From Deltaproteobacteria bacterium (GTDB lineage Bacteria; Desulfobacterota; GWC2-55-46; DRQE01): a stretch of DNA of 59,558 bases. The position numbers were made by a program, and so were the translations under genes. The notes below the pieces were generated by a model that saw nothing but the letters and a program-made list of their open reading frames with translations, did no database searches and had not been told where the DNA came from. Location of the stretch: assembly GCA_015492245.1 (NCBI GenBank), contig WGFM01000009.1, forward strand, positions 1 through 59,558, given 5' to 3'. This document shows, piece after piece, positions 25,160-34,249 of this stretch (its first letter is position 1; each line of letters begins with the position of its first letter).

Positions 25160-26732
25160 GAGATGGGCCACACTGCTCCTTCTACACATTGTTTTGGCCC
25201 TCAACTGTGATGCCACTGTGCATGCAGCATGGAAGGAGGTTAGGGTAAGCAGAACCGAATTCTACATGGAAAGGCTCAAGTTCTTCTATCTTACAGAGGA
25301 TTATGTAGATTCATCGATACTTACAGAAGAGCTCCTCTCAGAGAATCCAGCCCAGTACGACAACAGAAAGTTCTTGCTCTTGAAACATCTTATCTCCCCG
25401 GGGCTTGAAGGACAATCCTCCTCCCTCCGTATACAGGATAAGGGCTATATGGCCACCATCAGCCCGGGCTACAATGATCCCACCCGTGAGGTCTTCCTGC
25501 TGCCCTTTCTTGCCGGCATCGCCATGGCCAATGGCGACATGGGTTCTGCAGAATCCTTTATGAGAACGCTCTTTGCCTCCATTAGAGCATCCTCTGGTGC
25601 AGACCTCGCAGCCTCCATGAGAACGCTATATCCTGACCTTGAAGAGGCCATAATAAAGACAGCCCTGTGGCATGTAGAAGAGAGAAGGTATCAGAATGCC
25701 CTCTCCTTCATCGATGAGGGCAGGCCCTTTCTTTCCCCCTCAGGGCTCATAGAGGGAGCACTTGTTGAAGTCCACTCCCTTATGAGGCTTGGAAGAAGGG
25801 AAGAGGCGCTCGAGGTATTAGGGCGCACCATGGGGCTTGTAGACTCCCTCAGGGAGACCCACAGAGAGATACTCGAAGGAAGGGCTGAAAAAGACTCAAA
25901 ACAGATACCTTCCCACAGCAAGGCCATTGCAAGGCTCAACAGGCTTCATGCCACACTCGAATCTCTCGATTCTCTATACAGGGCAAGACTTGAAGAGGCG
26001 GTTACACTCTATACCACCACCGCAGAAAGGCTTCTTGCAAGGAAGAACACCCTCGAAGAGATAGAGCAGGCGATGGTGCGGGCAGCGGGGCGGATTCAAA
26101 GGCTGTCAGGGCTTCTTGCGGTCAGGTATCACGCCACCACAGATGTACTCGAAACCCATTCAAACACGATAACACGGCGATGGCAGAAACTTCTAAACCG
26201 AAGACTCACAGACACGGAGAAGACCATACTCTACATGACACTTCTCGATGGCAAGGAGGCCCTCTGGTATCTCGACAACACCATGTACTGCCAGCTTCTC
26301 TACTTTATGGCCATGGAGGACAATAGAATTAGCAGACAGAGCCCAGCCATATTCGAAACCCTCATGGTAGACCTTGAGTCCACGGCAAACAACAGACCCA
26401 CTGGATTTTCAAAGAGACTTGAACCCCTGAAGGACCTTACCGTGGAAGCCACAAAGAGGGATGCCCAACTCCTCAACGATATAAACAGGATTATAGACTC
26501 TATAGAACTATCCTTGAGGATCATAGAGAAGAAGAAGGAGGACATTAACAGACTGTATGTAAGGCTTTCTGTGGGATATGTGCGGGAGGAGCTCGGAAGG
26601 CTCGATGCCCTCAAGGAAAGGCTGGAAGAACTTGCGGAACTTCTAAACAGAGGGGGCCAGACCGAAGAGCCCGAGGCAGCATATCTTCTAAGGCTTATCT
26701 CCCCCCACCTGTTTGGACATTCCAGCACTTGA
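25131..26732 (+). CDS. unrecognised exported helical-repeat/coiled-coil protein
   Basis: This 533-residue protein was not matched to a family. It has a signal peptide (WATLLLLHIVLALNCDATVHA), then an alpha-helical body resembling TPR-like repeats (FFYLTEDYVDSSILTEELLS; ALSFIDEGRPFL; RREEALEVLGRTMG), long coiled coils (about 230-310 and 440-500) and a Leu/Glu-rich end. It overlaps the exported protein before it. Secreted TPR/coiled-coil pairs of this type often form envelope scaffolds. Its tail carries the -35 box of menA. Confidence 0.65.
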   Translation: MRKDTRTNSKRWATLLLLHIVLALNCDATVHAAWKEVRVSRTEFYMERLKFFYLTEDYVDSSILTEELLSENPAQYDNRKFLLLKHLISPGLEGQSSSLRIQDKGYMATISPGYNDPTREVFLLPFLAGIAMANGDMGSAESFMRTLFASIRASSGADLAASMRTLYPDLEEAIIKTALWHVEERRYQNALSFIDEGRPFLSPSGLIEGALVEVHSLMRLGRREEALEVLGRTMGLVDSLRETHREILEGRAEKDSKQIPSHSKAIARLNRLHATLESLDSLYRARLEEAVTLYTTTAERLLARKNTLEEIEQAMVRAAGRIQRLSGLLAVRYHATTDVLETHSNTITRRWQKLLNRRLTDTEKTILYMTLLDGKEALWYLDNTMYCQLLYFMAMEDNRISRQSPAIFETLMVDLESTANNRPTGFSKRLEPLKDLTVEATKRDAQLLNDINRIIDSIELSLRIIEKKKEDINRLYVRLSVGYVREELGRLDALKERLEELAELLNRGGQTEEPEAAYLLRLISPHLFGHSST

Positions 26733-26757
26733 CACACCCACCCCTGGGATATATAAG
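26729..26757 (+). promoter_or_regulatory. promoter of menA (leaderless)
   Basis: TTGACA (26729-26734), a 17-bp spacer and TATAAG (26752-26757). The A of ATG 26765 is 8 bases after the -10 box and no Shine-Dalgarno precedes it. This fixes the start of menA at 26765; the in-frame start at 26729 is inside the -35 box. Confidence 0.8.
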
Positions 26758-26764
26758 TGTTAGT

Positions 26765-27679
26765 ATGGGTCCTGTGGCAACCTATCTGAGAGCCATGCGT
26801 CCGCAGTTCTTTCCTGCTGTGGTTGTCCCCATAGTGTTTGGCACATCTTATGGGTGGTACAGAGAGGGTGTATTCCATCTGGAACTATTCGTACTCTCTC
26901 TTGTTGCCGGCATCCTCTACCATGGTGGATTGAACCTTCTTAACGATTACTTCGATCACCTTGGTGGCACAGACGACATGAATCCCAATCCGCTCACCCC
27001 TTATGCCGGTGGAAGCAGGGTTATACAGGACGGCCTGATACCGCCTCGAAGACTGCTGATATTCTCGATAACACTTCTTGTGGCAGGCTCCACCGTGGGG
27101 CTGTATCTCACATCCATGAGGGGTGCGGGCCTTTTCCTTATAGGGGTTGTGGGGCTTTTTCTTGGTATCTTCTACTCTGCACCTCCTCTTAAGCTTGCCT
27201 CACGGGGGCTTGGAGAGGTGGTGGTTGCCCTCAACTTCGGGGTTCTGACCGTGGGAGGCTCATACCTCGTCCAGACAGGCAGGCTTACGGCTGAGGCCAT
27301 AGTCGTCTCCCTTCCCATAGCCTTCCTGGTCGTTGCCATACTCTATATAAACGAGTTTCCCGATTATGCTGCAGACAGCCGGTGTGGAAAACGAAACCTC
27401 GTTGTCAGGATAGGCCCTTCGAGGGGAAGGTGGGGACTCCTCATAATAACCGCACTGTCCCATGCAAGCCTTGTCTTCTCTGTGGCCATGGGGTACATGC
27501 CAGCCCTCTCGCTTCTTGCCCTTCTCACACTGCCTGTGTCCATAAGGGCATCCTTAGGGCTCATAGAGAACTATGACAAACCATATGGGCTCCTTCCATC
27601 TATAAAGTCCACCATATCGGCACACTTTCTTACCGGTATGCTTCTCATAATCACTCAACTGTTTTCCACCCCTGCTTGA
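26765..27679 (+). CDS. menA: UbiA-family prenyltransferase, MenA-like
   Basis: This 304-residue integral membrane protein has eight or nine hydrophobic segments. It carries the two Asp-rich motifs of the UbiA superfamily: NDYFDHLGGTDDMN near residue 60 and EFPDYAADSRCGKRNLVVRIG near 200. It probably transfers a polyprenyl chain to 1,4-dihydroxy-2-naphthoate in menaquinone synthesis, and the second motif fits MenA better than UbiA. No other men or mqn gene is in the window. The start is chosen from the leaderless promoter. Confidence 0.85.
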   Translation: MGPVATYLRAMRPQFFPAVVVPIVFGTSYGWYREGVFHLELFVLSLVAGILYHGGLNLLNDYFDHLGGTDDMNPNPLTPYAGGSRVIQDGLIPPRRLLIFSITLLVAGSTVGLYLTSMRGAGLFLIGVVGLFLGIFYSAPPLKLASRGLGEVVVALNFGVLTVGGSYLVQTGRLTAEAIVVSLPIAFLVVAILYINEFPDYAADSRCGKRNLVVRIGPSRGRWGLLIITALSHASLVFSVAMGYMPALSLLALLTLPVSIRASLGLIENYDKPYGLLPSIKSTISAHFLTGMLLIITQLFSTPA

Positions 27680-27704
27680 CAAACCACACAGTGGCACCTA
27701 TATT
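27676..27704 (+). promoter_or_regulatory. hsp20 promoter
   Basis: TTGACA (27676-27681), 17 bp, TATATT (27699-27704). The -35 box overlaps the menA stop. The transcript start would fall near 27711, giving a 35-base leader with GGAGGTG before ATG 27746. This is a vegetative-type promoter; I see no CIRCE element. Confidence 0.75.
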
Positions 27705-27745
27705 TTTATTGAAAGTCATTCCCTGAACGAAAGGAGGTGTCTGGT

Positions 27746-28207
27746 ATGTCCATACAGAAGTGGCATCCCTTCTCAGAGCTTGACAGCCTGCGCAAGGAGA
27801 TGGAACGGCTCATAGACGAGTTCTTTCCGGCAAAGGGCTTATATACAGGGCCTGTATGGAGAAAGGGCGCAGAGGATATAGCCGTGCCATCGGTGGACAT
27901 GGTGGACAGGGACGAAGAGATACTGGTCTCAGTGGAGATGCCAGGCGTTGAGAAGGACAACATAGAGGTCTCTCTTGAGGGAGACACTCTCACCGTAAGG
28001 GGCACAGTGAAGAAGGAGAGTGAGGAGAAGGAAGAAGACTACATAAAGCGTGAGAGAACCTACAGCTCTTTCGAGAGAGCGCTCAGGGTGCCGGTAAAGA
28101 TAGACCCGGAGAAGATAAAGGCTGTGCTCAGAAATGGCATACTCTACATACACCTGCCAAAGGCCGAAGAGGTAAAACCCAGGAAGATAAAGATAGATAT
28201 TTCCTGA
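27746..28207 (+). CDS. small heat-shock protein (Hsp20/alpha-crystallin)
   Basis: This 153-residue protein has an N-terminal arm (WHPFSELDSLRKEMERLIDEFF), an alpha-crystallin domain (about 48-140; MPGVEKDNIEVSLEGDTLTVRG, FERALRVPVKID, NGILYIHLPKA) and a C-terminal I-x-I-type motif (KIKIDIS) used for oligomer assembly. It holds unfolding proteins without ATP. ATG 27746 is chosen from the Shine-Dalgarno at 27733. It is monocistronic between its own promoter and a hairpin terminator. Confidence 0.95.
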   Translation: MSIQKWHPFSELDSLRKEMERLIDEFFPAKGLYTGPVWRKGAEDIAVPSVDMVDRDEEILVSVEMPGVEKDNIEVSLEGDTLTVRGTVKKESEEKEEDYIKRERTYSSFERALRVPVKIDPEKIKAVLRNGILYIHLPKAEEVKPRKIKIDIS

Positions 28208-28221
28208 CCACTGGCCACACC

Positions 28222-28259
28222 GAAGAGGGCATCGGGGCTTATGCCTTTATGCCCTCTTC
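28222..28259. terminator. bidirectional hairpin between hsp20 and cstA
   Basis: GAAGAGGGCAT (28222-28232) and ATGCCCTCTTC (28249-28259) form a perfect 11-bp stem with a 16-base loop, placed exactly between convergent hsp20 and cstA. T-rich stretches are short, but position and symmetry support a shared terminator. Confidence 0.7.
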
Positions 28260-28260
28260 A

Positions 28261-29958
28261 TTACTCTTCTTCTTCCAGAAGATAGGCAGGCAGTCCATCA
28301 GGGCTTTTCTCCCGCAGGGTTCTGAACACCCCTACGGCCTCCACCACAAGCCACACCTCGAGTGCAAGTATCATGGCACCAACTGTTAGAAGAAGGTAGT
28401 TGCCCTCGTCGAAGAACTTCACGAGGTTTGTTGTCATCGCAAGGGCACTCATTGCGAGCATGAAGGCCATGGGCAACAATGTGTAATAGACGGGTTTCTT
28501 CAGTCTTACAAGGTACATCGTAACGGTAAGGAGGGCCAGCCCACCCATAAGCTGGTTCACTGTGCCAAAAAGTGGCCATAGTATGAGCCCACCCTTGCCC
28601 CACTTGAGCATGCTCAAAAAGAAGGCACTCGATACGGCAACCATGGTTGCAGGGTGTCTGCCCGTAAGGGGCCTCATCTTCATATCCTCTGCAAGCTCTG
28701 CTATCACATAACGCTGGATTCGGGTTGCCGTATCGAGCGTGGTTGCAGCAAAGCTTATTACAAATACCGCCACGATGGACCTTCCAAACTCCTGTGGTAT
28801 ACCCACATAGGAGAGAAACGCCGCACCACCCTCGACAAAGGCACCCACCTTTGCGCCCAGGCCCTGTGCGGTGTTCCAGTCTGCATAGTGCTGTGTCCAT
28901 GCGGCAAGGGATGGAAACCCTGCGGTGCATGCCAGTATCACAAGGGTTGCAAGCACCCCTTCTATGAGCATGGAGCCATAGCCTATGAAGGGCATGTCCC
29001 GTTCGTTATCGAGCTGCTTTACCGTGGTGCCAGACGAGACGAGCGAGTGAAAGCCTGATATTGCCCCACACGCCACCGTTATAAAGAGGAATGGCAGCAT
29101 CGATGGAGCACCAGAAGGTGTGGAATTTATCGCAGGGGCAACAACCTGTGGCATACCCACGAACAATCCCAGATAAAGGAGACCCAGCCCCACAAAGAGC
29201 TGATGGGAGTTTATATAGTCCCTCGGCTGAAGCAGAACCCACACGGGCAGAATCGAGGCCACATAGGCGTAAAGGAGCAGAACCACGACCCATGTGAGTA
29301 TCTCGTTACCCATTATAAAGGGCGGAAGTCTTAACGGATAGAGTATGCCAAGATACATGAATCCATAGAGCAGTGCCAGTGCCACAAGGCTTGGCACAAG
29401 GGGGTTGCCCCTGAACCTGTATATATAAAAGCCCAGGGCCACGGCCACAGGTATCTGCAGCCACACCGGGAGCACAGTTTCCGGATACATCATAAACAGC
29501 ACCCCTATGACAAGGGCAAACACTGCGAGCACTATGAGGAGGGCGAAGAATATGAAGAGAAGAAACAGTGTTCTTGCCCTCGGGCCTATGAGCTCTCTGG
29601 TAATCTCCCCTATGGACTTACCCCTGTGCCTTGCAGAGACCACGAGGGCTCCAAAGTCGTGCACCGCACCCATGAATATGGAGCCGACCACCACCCACAC
29701 AAGGGCAGGAACCCAGCCCCATATGACGGCTATCGCAGGCCCCACTATTGGGCCTGCCCCTGCAATGGATGTGAAGTGGTGTCCAAACAGTATGGACCTT
29801 CTGGTTGGAACGAAGTCTATACCATCTCTGTAGCGATGTGCTGGGGTGATCCTCTGCGGGTCTATGCCGAATATCCTCTTCGAGAGGAACCTGCAGTAGA
29901 ACCTGTAGGCAAGTATATATGCGATGAATACAAGTATGGCTATAAGGACAGAGTTCAT
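28261..29958 (-). CDS. cstA: carbon starvation protein A (peptide/pyruvate transporter family)
   Basis: This 565-residue, highly hydrophobic CstA-family protein has about 15 membrane segments. Family signatures are HHFTSIAGAGPIVGPAIAVIWG near residue 60, a DFGALVVSARHRGKSIGEI loop, and SFAATTLDTATRIQRYVI near 400. The family imports peptides or pyruvate. Length is near the shorter CstA members. It has its own promoter and terminates against hsp20. Confidence 0.94.
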   Translation of the reverse strand: MNSVLIAILVFIAYILAYRFYCRFLSKRIFGIDPQRITPAHRYRDGIDFVPTRRSILFGHHFTSIAGAGPIVGPAIAVIWGWVPALVWVVVGSIFMGAVHDFGALVVSARHRGKSIGEITRELIGPRARTLFLLFIFFALLIVLAVFALVIGVLFMMYPETVLPVWLQIPVAVALGFYIYRFRGNPLVPSLVALALLYGFMYLGILYPLRLPPFIMGNEILTWVVVLLLYAYVASILPVWVLLQPRDYINSHQLFVGLGLLYLGLFVGMPQVVAPAINSTPSGAPSMLPFLFITVACGAISGFHSLVSSGTTVKQLDNERDMPFIGYGSMLIEGVLATLVILACTAGFPSLAAWTQHYADWNTAQGLGAKVGAFVEGGAAFLSYVGIPQEFGRSIVAVFVISFAATTLDTATRIQRYVIAELAEDMKMRPLTGRHPATMVAVSSAFFLSMLKWGKGGLILWPLFGTVNQLMGGLALLTVTMYLVRLKKPVYYTLLPMAFMLAMSALAMTTNLVKFFDEGNYLLLTVGAMILALEVWLVVEAVGVFRTLREKSPDGLPAYLLEEEE

Positions 29959-29995
29959 CTCTCAGGCCACTCCATATTCTGTGCTGTATTTTATT

Positions 29996-30025
29996 ATTTT
30001 ACATCAAAGAGGCGGGAATATTCAA
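29996..30025 (-). promoter_or_regulatory. cstA promoter
   Basis: On the minus strand TTGAAT (30025-30020), an 18-bp spacer and TAAAAT (30001-29996). The leader before ATG 29958 is about 30 bases and includes GGAG about 12 bases upstream of the start. Confidence 0.55.
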
Positions 30026-30044
30026 ACCCTGAAAGAGTGTGGAC

Positions 30045-31433
30045 TCATCCCTTTACTGCCCCACCCACCACTATCTCTGGTATCCTGAGTGTTGGCTGTG
30101 CATCTGAGACAGGCACCCCCTGACCATCCTTTCCACAGGTGCCTATGCCAAAGCCAAGGTCAGCTGCCACCATGTCTATAATCTTTATAACCTCTGGCCC
30201 CGAGCCCGTGAGGGTTGCCCCCCTTACGGGCTCTCCTATCCTGCCCTTCTCTATGAGGTAGCCCTCGGAGACCTCGAAGACGAAGTCTCCATTGACGGTA
30301 TTCACCTGTCCGCCGCCCATCTTCTTAACGAACAGTCCCCTTTCTACAGAGCCTACTATCTCTTCAGGGTCAGATGAGCCAGGGGCTATCATGGTGTTCG
30401 TCATGCGTGGTATGGGACGATGTCTGTAGGATTCTCTCCTGCCATTGCCTGTGGACTCTCTGCCATCCTTCATTGCAGAGAGCCTGTCATACATGTAGCT
30501 TTTGAGTATGCCCTTCTCTATGAGCACCGTCCTCTGCGTAGGGGTGCCCTCGTCATCGAACCTTGCAGAGCCTCGTTTGTAGGGTATGGTGCCATCGTCT
30601 ATCACGGTTATGAGCACAGAGGCGACCTCTGCGCCAAGTTTTCCAGTATATACAGAGAGTCCTTCCTGTGCCAGGTCTGCCTCAAGGCCGTGTCCCACTG
30701 CCTCGTGTATCATGGTGCCTCCTGCAGAGCTTGAGAGCACAACAGGCAATCTGCCTCCAGGGGCAGGCCTTGCAGCAAGCATCATCACAGCCCTTTTTGC
30801 AGCCATCTCTGCCACCACCTCTGGTGGGCTCTCTTCAAAGAGTTCAAGCCCTGTGCATCCACCCACGGGCTCATAACCTGTCTGGAGGATGTCCCCCTCA
30901 GCGGCAACCACATGAATGGCATATACAAGATAGGTGTTTCTGTCTTCCACCCACTCACCAAGGGAGTTGACCACAAGACCTCTCTTTACGGCATCCCTGT
31001 AGTTCACCTTTACCTGCCTGATCCTTCTATCCACCTTTCTTGCCGTATCGTTGCCCTGCCATACGAGAGAGACCTTTTCTGAAAGACTTTCGTCTTCAGG
31101 CCTCCTCTTTATATGGAACCCATGGGATTCGGTCTTCCTCGTAAGGGCTATGTCCTCTGTATGCCCATCTTTGAGGGCTGCTGCCACAAGGTCTGCAACC
31201 TCGAGAAGAGAGCTCTCTGTAAGATCGTTGGTGTAGGCATAGTAGGTCTTGTGGTCTGCTATGACCCTTATGCCACATCCGGCATCCCTTCCTGTGCTGA
31301 CCCGCTCTATTCTGTCTTCCTCGCAGGAGATAGAGCTGGTTCTTGTGTCCTCCATATAGAGGTCGCAGAAATCTCCGCCATTCTTCAGGGCATGTCTTAT
31401 TATCCTGAGTGGGTCGAACCTGAGGTCTTCCAC
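30045..31433 (-). CDS. tldD: TldD-family metalloprotease
   Basis: This 462-residue protein has the zinc motif HEAVGHGLEADL, the GGTMIHEAVG approach, and the C-terminal Gly-rich GGGQVNTVNGDFVFEVSEG. TldD normally works with TldE on microcin precursors and antitoxins; no tldE is in the window. I start at GTG 31433 because a strong promoter (TTGATA-17-TATACT) overlaps the first bases of the longer frame that opens at 31505, and AAGGAG lies 12 bases before the GTG. It is divergent from the permease gene. Confidence 0.92.
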   Translation of the reverse strand: MEDLRFDPLRIIRHALKNGGDFCDLYMEDTRTSSISCEEDRIERVSTGRDAGCGIRVIADHKTYYAYTNDLTESSLLEVADLVAAALKDGHTEDIALTRKTESHGFHIKRRPEDESLSEKVSLVWQGNDTARKVDRRIRQVKVNYRDAVKRGLVVNSLGEWVEDRNTYLVYAIHVVAAEGDILQTGYEPVGGCTGLELFEESPPEVVAEMAAKRAVMMLAARPAPGGRLPVVLSSSAGGTMIHEAVGHGLEADLAQEGLSVYTGKLGAEVASVLITVIDDGTIPYKRGSARFDDEGTPTQRTVLIEKGILKSYMYDRLSAMKDGRESTGNGRRESYRHRPIPRMTNTMIAPGSSDPEEIVGSVERGLFVKKMGGGQVNTVNGDFVFEVSEGYLIEKGRIGEPVRGATLTGSGPEVIKIIDMVAADLGFGIGTCGKDGQGVPVSDAQPTLRIPEIVVGGAVKG

Positions 31434-31476
31434 CTTTATGAAGTGCTCCTTTCTGTTTGTATATTCCAGCTGAAAG

Positions 31477-31505
31477 AGTATAGCAACGCCAGAGGCTTTT
31501 ATCAA
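31477..31505 (-). promoter_or_regulatory. tldD promoter
   Basis: On the minus strand TTGATA (31505-31500), a 17-bp spacer and TATACT (31482-31477). Transcription would begin near 31470, downstream of the longest possible tldD start and upstream of the GTG with a Shine-Dalgarno at 31433. Confidence 0.75.
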
Positions 31506-31516
31506 CCCCGTAGGAT

Positions 31517-31545
31517 TTGAATTCTCCTCTCTACTCTGTTAATAT
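31517..31545 (+). promoter_or_regulatory. permease promoter (leaderless candidate)
   Basis: TTGAAT (31517-31522), 17 bp, TAATAT (31540-31545). The ATG at 31554 is 9 bases after the -10 box and no Shine-Dalgarno is present. It is back to back with the tldD promoter, the two -35 boxes being 11 bases apart. Confidence 0.6.
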
Positions 31546-31553
31546 CCACTGCT

Positions 31554-32882
31554 ATGGGGTTTTTAGAGCGTCTTTTCGGGCTCAGAGAGGCGGGCACGAC
31601 CCCCTCACGGGAGTTCGTTGCAGGGGCCACCACCTTTGCAACCATGAGCTATATAGTCTTTGTCCAGCCTGCCGTCCTTGGTGCGGCAGGCATGCCACAG
31701 GGCTCTGTCATGGTTGCAACCTGCATTGCCAGTGCTGTTGGAACCCTTCTTATGGCACTACTTGCTAACTACCCTGTAGCCCTTGCACCTGCCATGGGGC
31801 ACAACTTCTTCTTTGCCTACACGGTGGTCCTTGCCATGGGTATACCCTGGCAAGTAGCCCTTGGGGCCGTGTTCATATCAGGCACACTCTTCGTTCTTCT
31901 TTCCACCGTTGGTCTCAGAGAAAAGATAATAGAGGCGGTGCCTGCTTCTCTGAAGCATGCCATTGCCTGCGGTATAGGGCTACTCATAGCCCTCATAGGG
32001 CTCGAGTGGGCTGGCATCGTTGTAAGCAAACCCGGCACATTCATAGGCCTTGGCACACTATCTGCCACACCCACGGTTGTGGCGATAACAGGCTTTATGG
32101 TTACCGCCATACTCATGGCCTTGAGGTTCAGGTGTGCCATACTGGTGGGAATAGGGGTAAGCGCCATCGTGGGGCTGTCTACAGGTGTGGTGAGTTACGC
32201 AGGGATTGTAAGCCCGCCACCCTCACTTGCACCCACACTCTTAAGGCTCGATATAATGGGGGCATTGGGACAGGGACTTCTTACTGTAATATTCGTCTTC
32301 TTCCTCCTTGACCTTTTCGATACCGTCGGCACCCTCATAGGTGTGGCAGAAGAGGGAGGGTTCATGAAGGATGGCAGGCTACCCAGGGCACGGGAGGCAC
32401 TCCTTGCAGATGCCATAGGCACGGTTACAGGCTCTCTTCTTGGCACCTCCACCGTAACAAGCTACATAGAGAGTGCCTCTGGTATAGGCGCAGGCGGCAG
32501 AACAGGGCTTACATCAGTCGTTGTGGCAGCTCTTTTCCTTCTGGCCCTTTTCTTCTCACCCCTTGTGGAGATGATAGGCAGTGGCTACCATGAAGGCAAC
32601 ACGGTGCTCTACCCTGTAATAGCACCTGCCCTGGTTGTGGTGGGTAGCCTCATGCTCCGTGGCATAAGGCTCATAGACTGGGATGAGCCCACAGAGAGTA
32701 TTCCTGCATTTATCACCCTTATAACCATACCTGTAACATTCTCCATAACAGATGGGCTGGGGTTCGGCTTCATAACCTACACCACACTCAAGCTCTTTAC
32801 GGGCAGACTCAGGGAGGGCTCCCTGCTTGTGCACATAATATCTGTGCTCTTTGTTGTGAGGTATCTGTTCTTCATGGAATAG
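31554..32882 (+). CDS. NCS2-family purine permease (AzgA/PbuG-like)
   Basis: This 442-residue membrane protein has about 13 segments. Signatures are EFVAGATTFATMSYIVFVQP at the start, ANYPVALAPAMGHNFFFAYT, the FFLLDLFDTVGTLIGVAEEG loop near residue 250, and GTSTVTSYIESASGIGAGGRTG near 300. These match proton-coupled adenine/guanine/hypoxanthine transporters of the AzgA group better than uracil or xanthine types. Exact purine specificity cannot be read. It is transcribed separately from rarA. Confidence 0.9.
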   Translation: MGFLERLFGLREAGTTPSREFVAGATTFATMSYIVFVQPAVLGAAGMPQGSVMVATCIASAVGTLLMALLANYPVALAPAMGHNFFFAYTVVLAMGIPWQVALGAVFISGTLFVLLSTVGLREKIIEAVPASLKHAIACGIGLLIALIGLEWAGIVVSKPGTFIGLGTLSATPTVVAITGFMVTAILMALRFRCAILVGIGVSAIVGLSTGVVSYAGIVSPPPSLAPTLLRLDIMGALGQGLLTVIFVFFLLDLFDTVGTLIGVAEEGGFMKDGRLPRAREALLADAIGTVTGSLLGTSTVTSYIESASGIGAGGRTGLTSVVVAALFLLALFFSPLVEMIGSGYHEGNTVLYPVIAPALVVVGSLMLRGIRLIDWDEPTESIPAFITLITIPVTFSITDGLGFGFITYTTLKLFTGRLREGSLLVHIISVLFVVRYLFFME

Positions 32883-32893
32883 CCCTGTGGGGA

Positions 32894-32923
32894 TTGCCTG
32901 CAGGGGTCCTTCTGTAGTAAGAT
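32894..32923 (+). promoter_or_regulatory. rarA promoter (leaderless)
   Basis: TTGCCT (32894-32899), an 18-bp spacer and TAAGAT (32918-32923). The A of ATG 32930 is exactly 7 bases after the -10 box and no Shine-Dalgarno is present. Confidence 0.6.
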
Positions 32924-32929
32924 AGATAC

Positions 32930-34168
32930 ATGGAGCTATTCTCTCAGGATACAACCAGTGGCAGGAAACCCCTTGCTGTGAGGATGCGCCCCTCCACACT
33001 CAAGGAGTTTGTGGGGCAGAGGCATATACTCGGTGAGGGAAGATTCCTCGAAAGGCTTGTAAGGCAGGGTGAGCTACCCTCTCTTATATTCTGGGGCCCC
33101 CCTGGCTCCGGCAAGACCACCCTTTCACGCCTTATCGCCCAGCAGATGAAGGCAGATTTCGTGGAGTTCTCTGCGGTAATATCCGGCATTCAGGACATAA
33201 AGAGGGTTGTGGAGCGTGCAAAGACCAACAGGCTTTACGGTAGAAGAACCATCCTCTTTGTGGACGAAATCCACCGGTTCAACAGAGTCCAGCAGGATGC
33301 ATTCCTGCCCCACCTGGAAGAGGGCACCATAACCCTTATAGGTGCAACCACAGAGAACCCCTCCTTCGAGGTTACCTCGCCACTTCTCTCACGCTGCAAG
33401 GTGCTCACCCTCGAGCCCCTCTCAAAGGAGGAGATAAGGAAGATACTCCTTCGTGCCCTCGAAGATAAGGAGCGTGGGCTTGGCTCTCTACAGATAGAGG
33501 TGGATGAAGACGCCCTGTCTCTTCTCTGTGAATACAGCTGGGGTGATGCAAGAAAGGCCCTCAATCTGCTCGAGGCATCCACCATGCTCGGGGAGAAGAG
33601 GATAACCAGAGAGGTGGTAAAAGAGGCCCTTCAGAAAGAGACCCTCCTCTATGACAAACAGGGCGAGGAGCACTACAACCTCATCTCTGCCTTCATAAAG
33701 AGCATGCGTGGTTCCGATGTGGATGCCACGGTATACTGGCTCTGCCGTATGCTCGAGGCAGGTGAAGACCCCCTCTTCATAGCCCGAAGGATGGTTATAT
33801 TCGCCTCTGAAGATGTGGGCAACGAAGACCCCCAGGCACTGCCCCTTGCCATAGCCACAAAGGAGGCGGTGGACTTTGTTGGCATGCCCGAGGGCTGGAT
33901 ACCACTTGCACACTGTGCCACATATCTTGCAAGGGCACCAAAGTCCAATGCCTCCTACAGGGCATACCTTCTGGCAAAAGAGGATGTGAAAAGATATGGG
34001 CACCTGCCAGTCCCACTCCACTTAAGATGTGCTCCGACAGAGCTTATGGAAAGACTGGGCTATGGCAAAGGCTACAAATACCCCCACGACTACAAAGACA
34101 AGAAGCCTGATCAACAGTATCTCCCGGATAGACTCAGGGGTAGAAAATACTACCATGATGAGGATTGA
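32930..34168 (+). CDS. rarA: replication-associated recombination protein A
   Basis: This 412-residue AAA+ protein is of the RarA/MgsA/WRNIP1 family. It has RMRPSTLKEFVGQRHILG at the N-terminus, Walker A GPPGSGKTT, Walker B LFVDEIHRFNRVQQD, sensor 1 GATTENPSFEV, an SRC Arg finger region, and the C-terminal tetramerisation part (FIARRMVIFASEDVGNEDPQ). It acts at stalled replication forks and single-strand/double-strand junctions. Length is usual. It is convergent with the tRNA nucleotidyltransferase gene. Confidence 0.95.
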   Translation: MELFSQDTTSGRKPLAVRMRPSTLKEFVGQRHILGEGRFLERLVRQGELPSLIFWGPPGSGKTTLSRLIAQQMKADFVEFSAVISGIQDIKRVVERAKTNRLYGRRTILFVDEIHRFNRVQQDAFLPHLEEGTITLIGATTENPSFEVTSPLLSRCKVLTLEPLSKEEIRKILLRALEDKERGLGSLQIEVDEDALSLLCEYSWGDARKALNLLEASTMLGEKRITREVVKEALQKETLLYDKQGEEHYNLISAFIKSMRGSDVDATVYWLCRMLEAGEDPLFIARRMVIFASEDVGNEDPQALPLAIATKEAVDFVGMPEGWIPLAHCATYLARAPKSNASYRAYLLAKEDVKRYGHLPVPLHLRCAPTELMERLGYGKGYKYPHDYKDKKPDQQYLPDRLRGRKYYHDED

Positions 34169-34212
34169 AACACCGTCACCAAACCACTCTGCATATGGTA
34201 TGAGGCCATCAA

Positions 34213-34232
34213 TACAGGCTCTTCTGCCTGTA
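34213..34232. terminator. short hairpin between convergent rarA and tRNA nucleotidyltransferase genes
   Basis: TACAGGC (34213-34219) and GCCTGTA (34226-34232) form a perfect 7-bp stem with a 6-base loop in the 81-bp gap between two convergent genes. No clear T-run follows on either strand, so function as a terminator is uncertain. Confidence 0.4.
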
Positions 34233-34249
34233 GAAATAGTAATCTTGCC

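Noticed and set aside
26729-26764. Earlier start of menA
   Set aside because: It would place the start codon inside the TTGACA box; the -10 box points to ATG 26765.
31434-31505. Longer tldD start
   Set aside because: The TTGATA/TATACT promoter overlaps it; GTG 31433 has a Shine-Dalgarno downstream of the expected transcript start.
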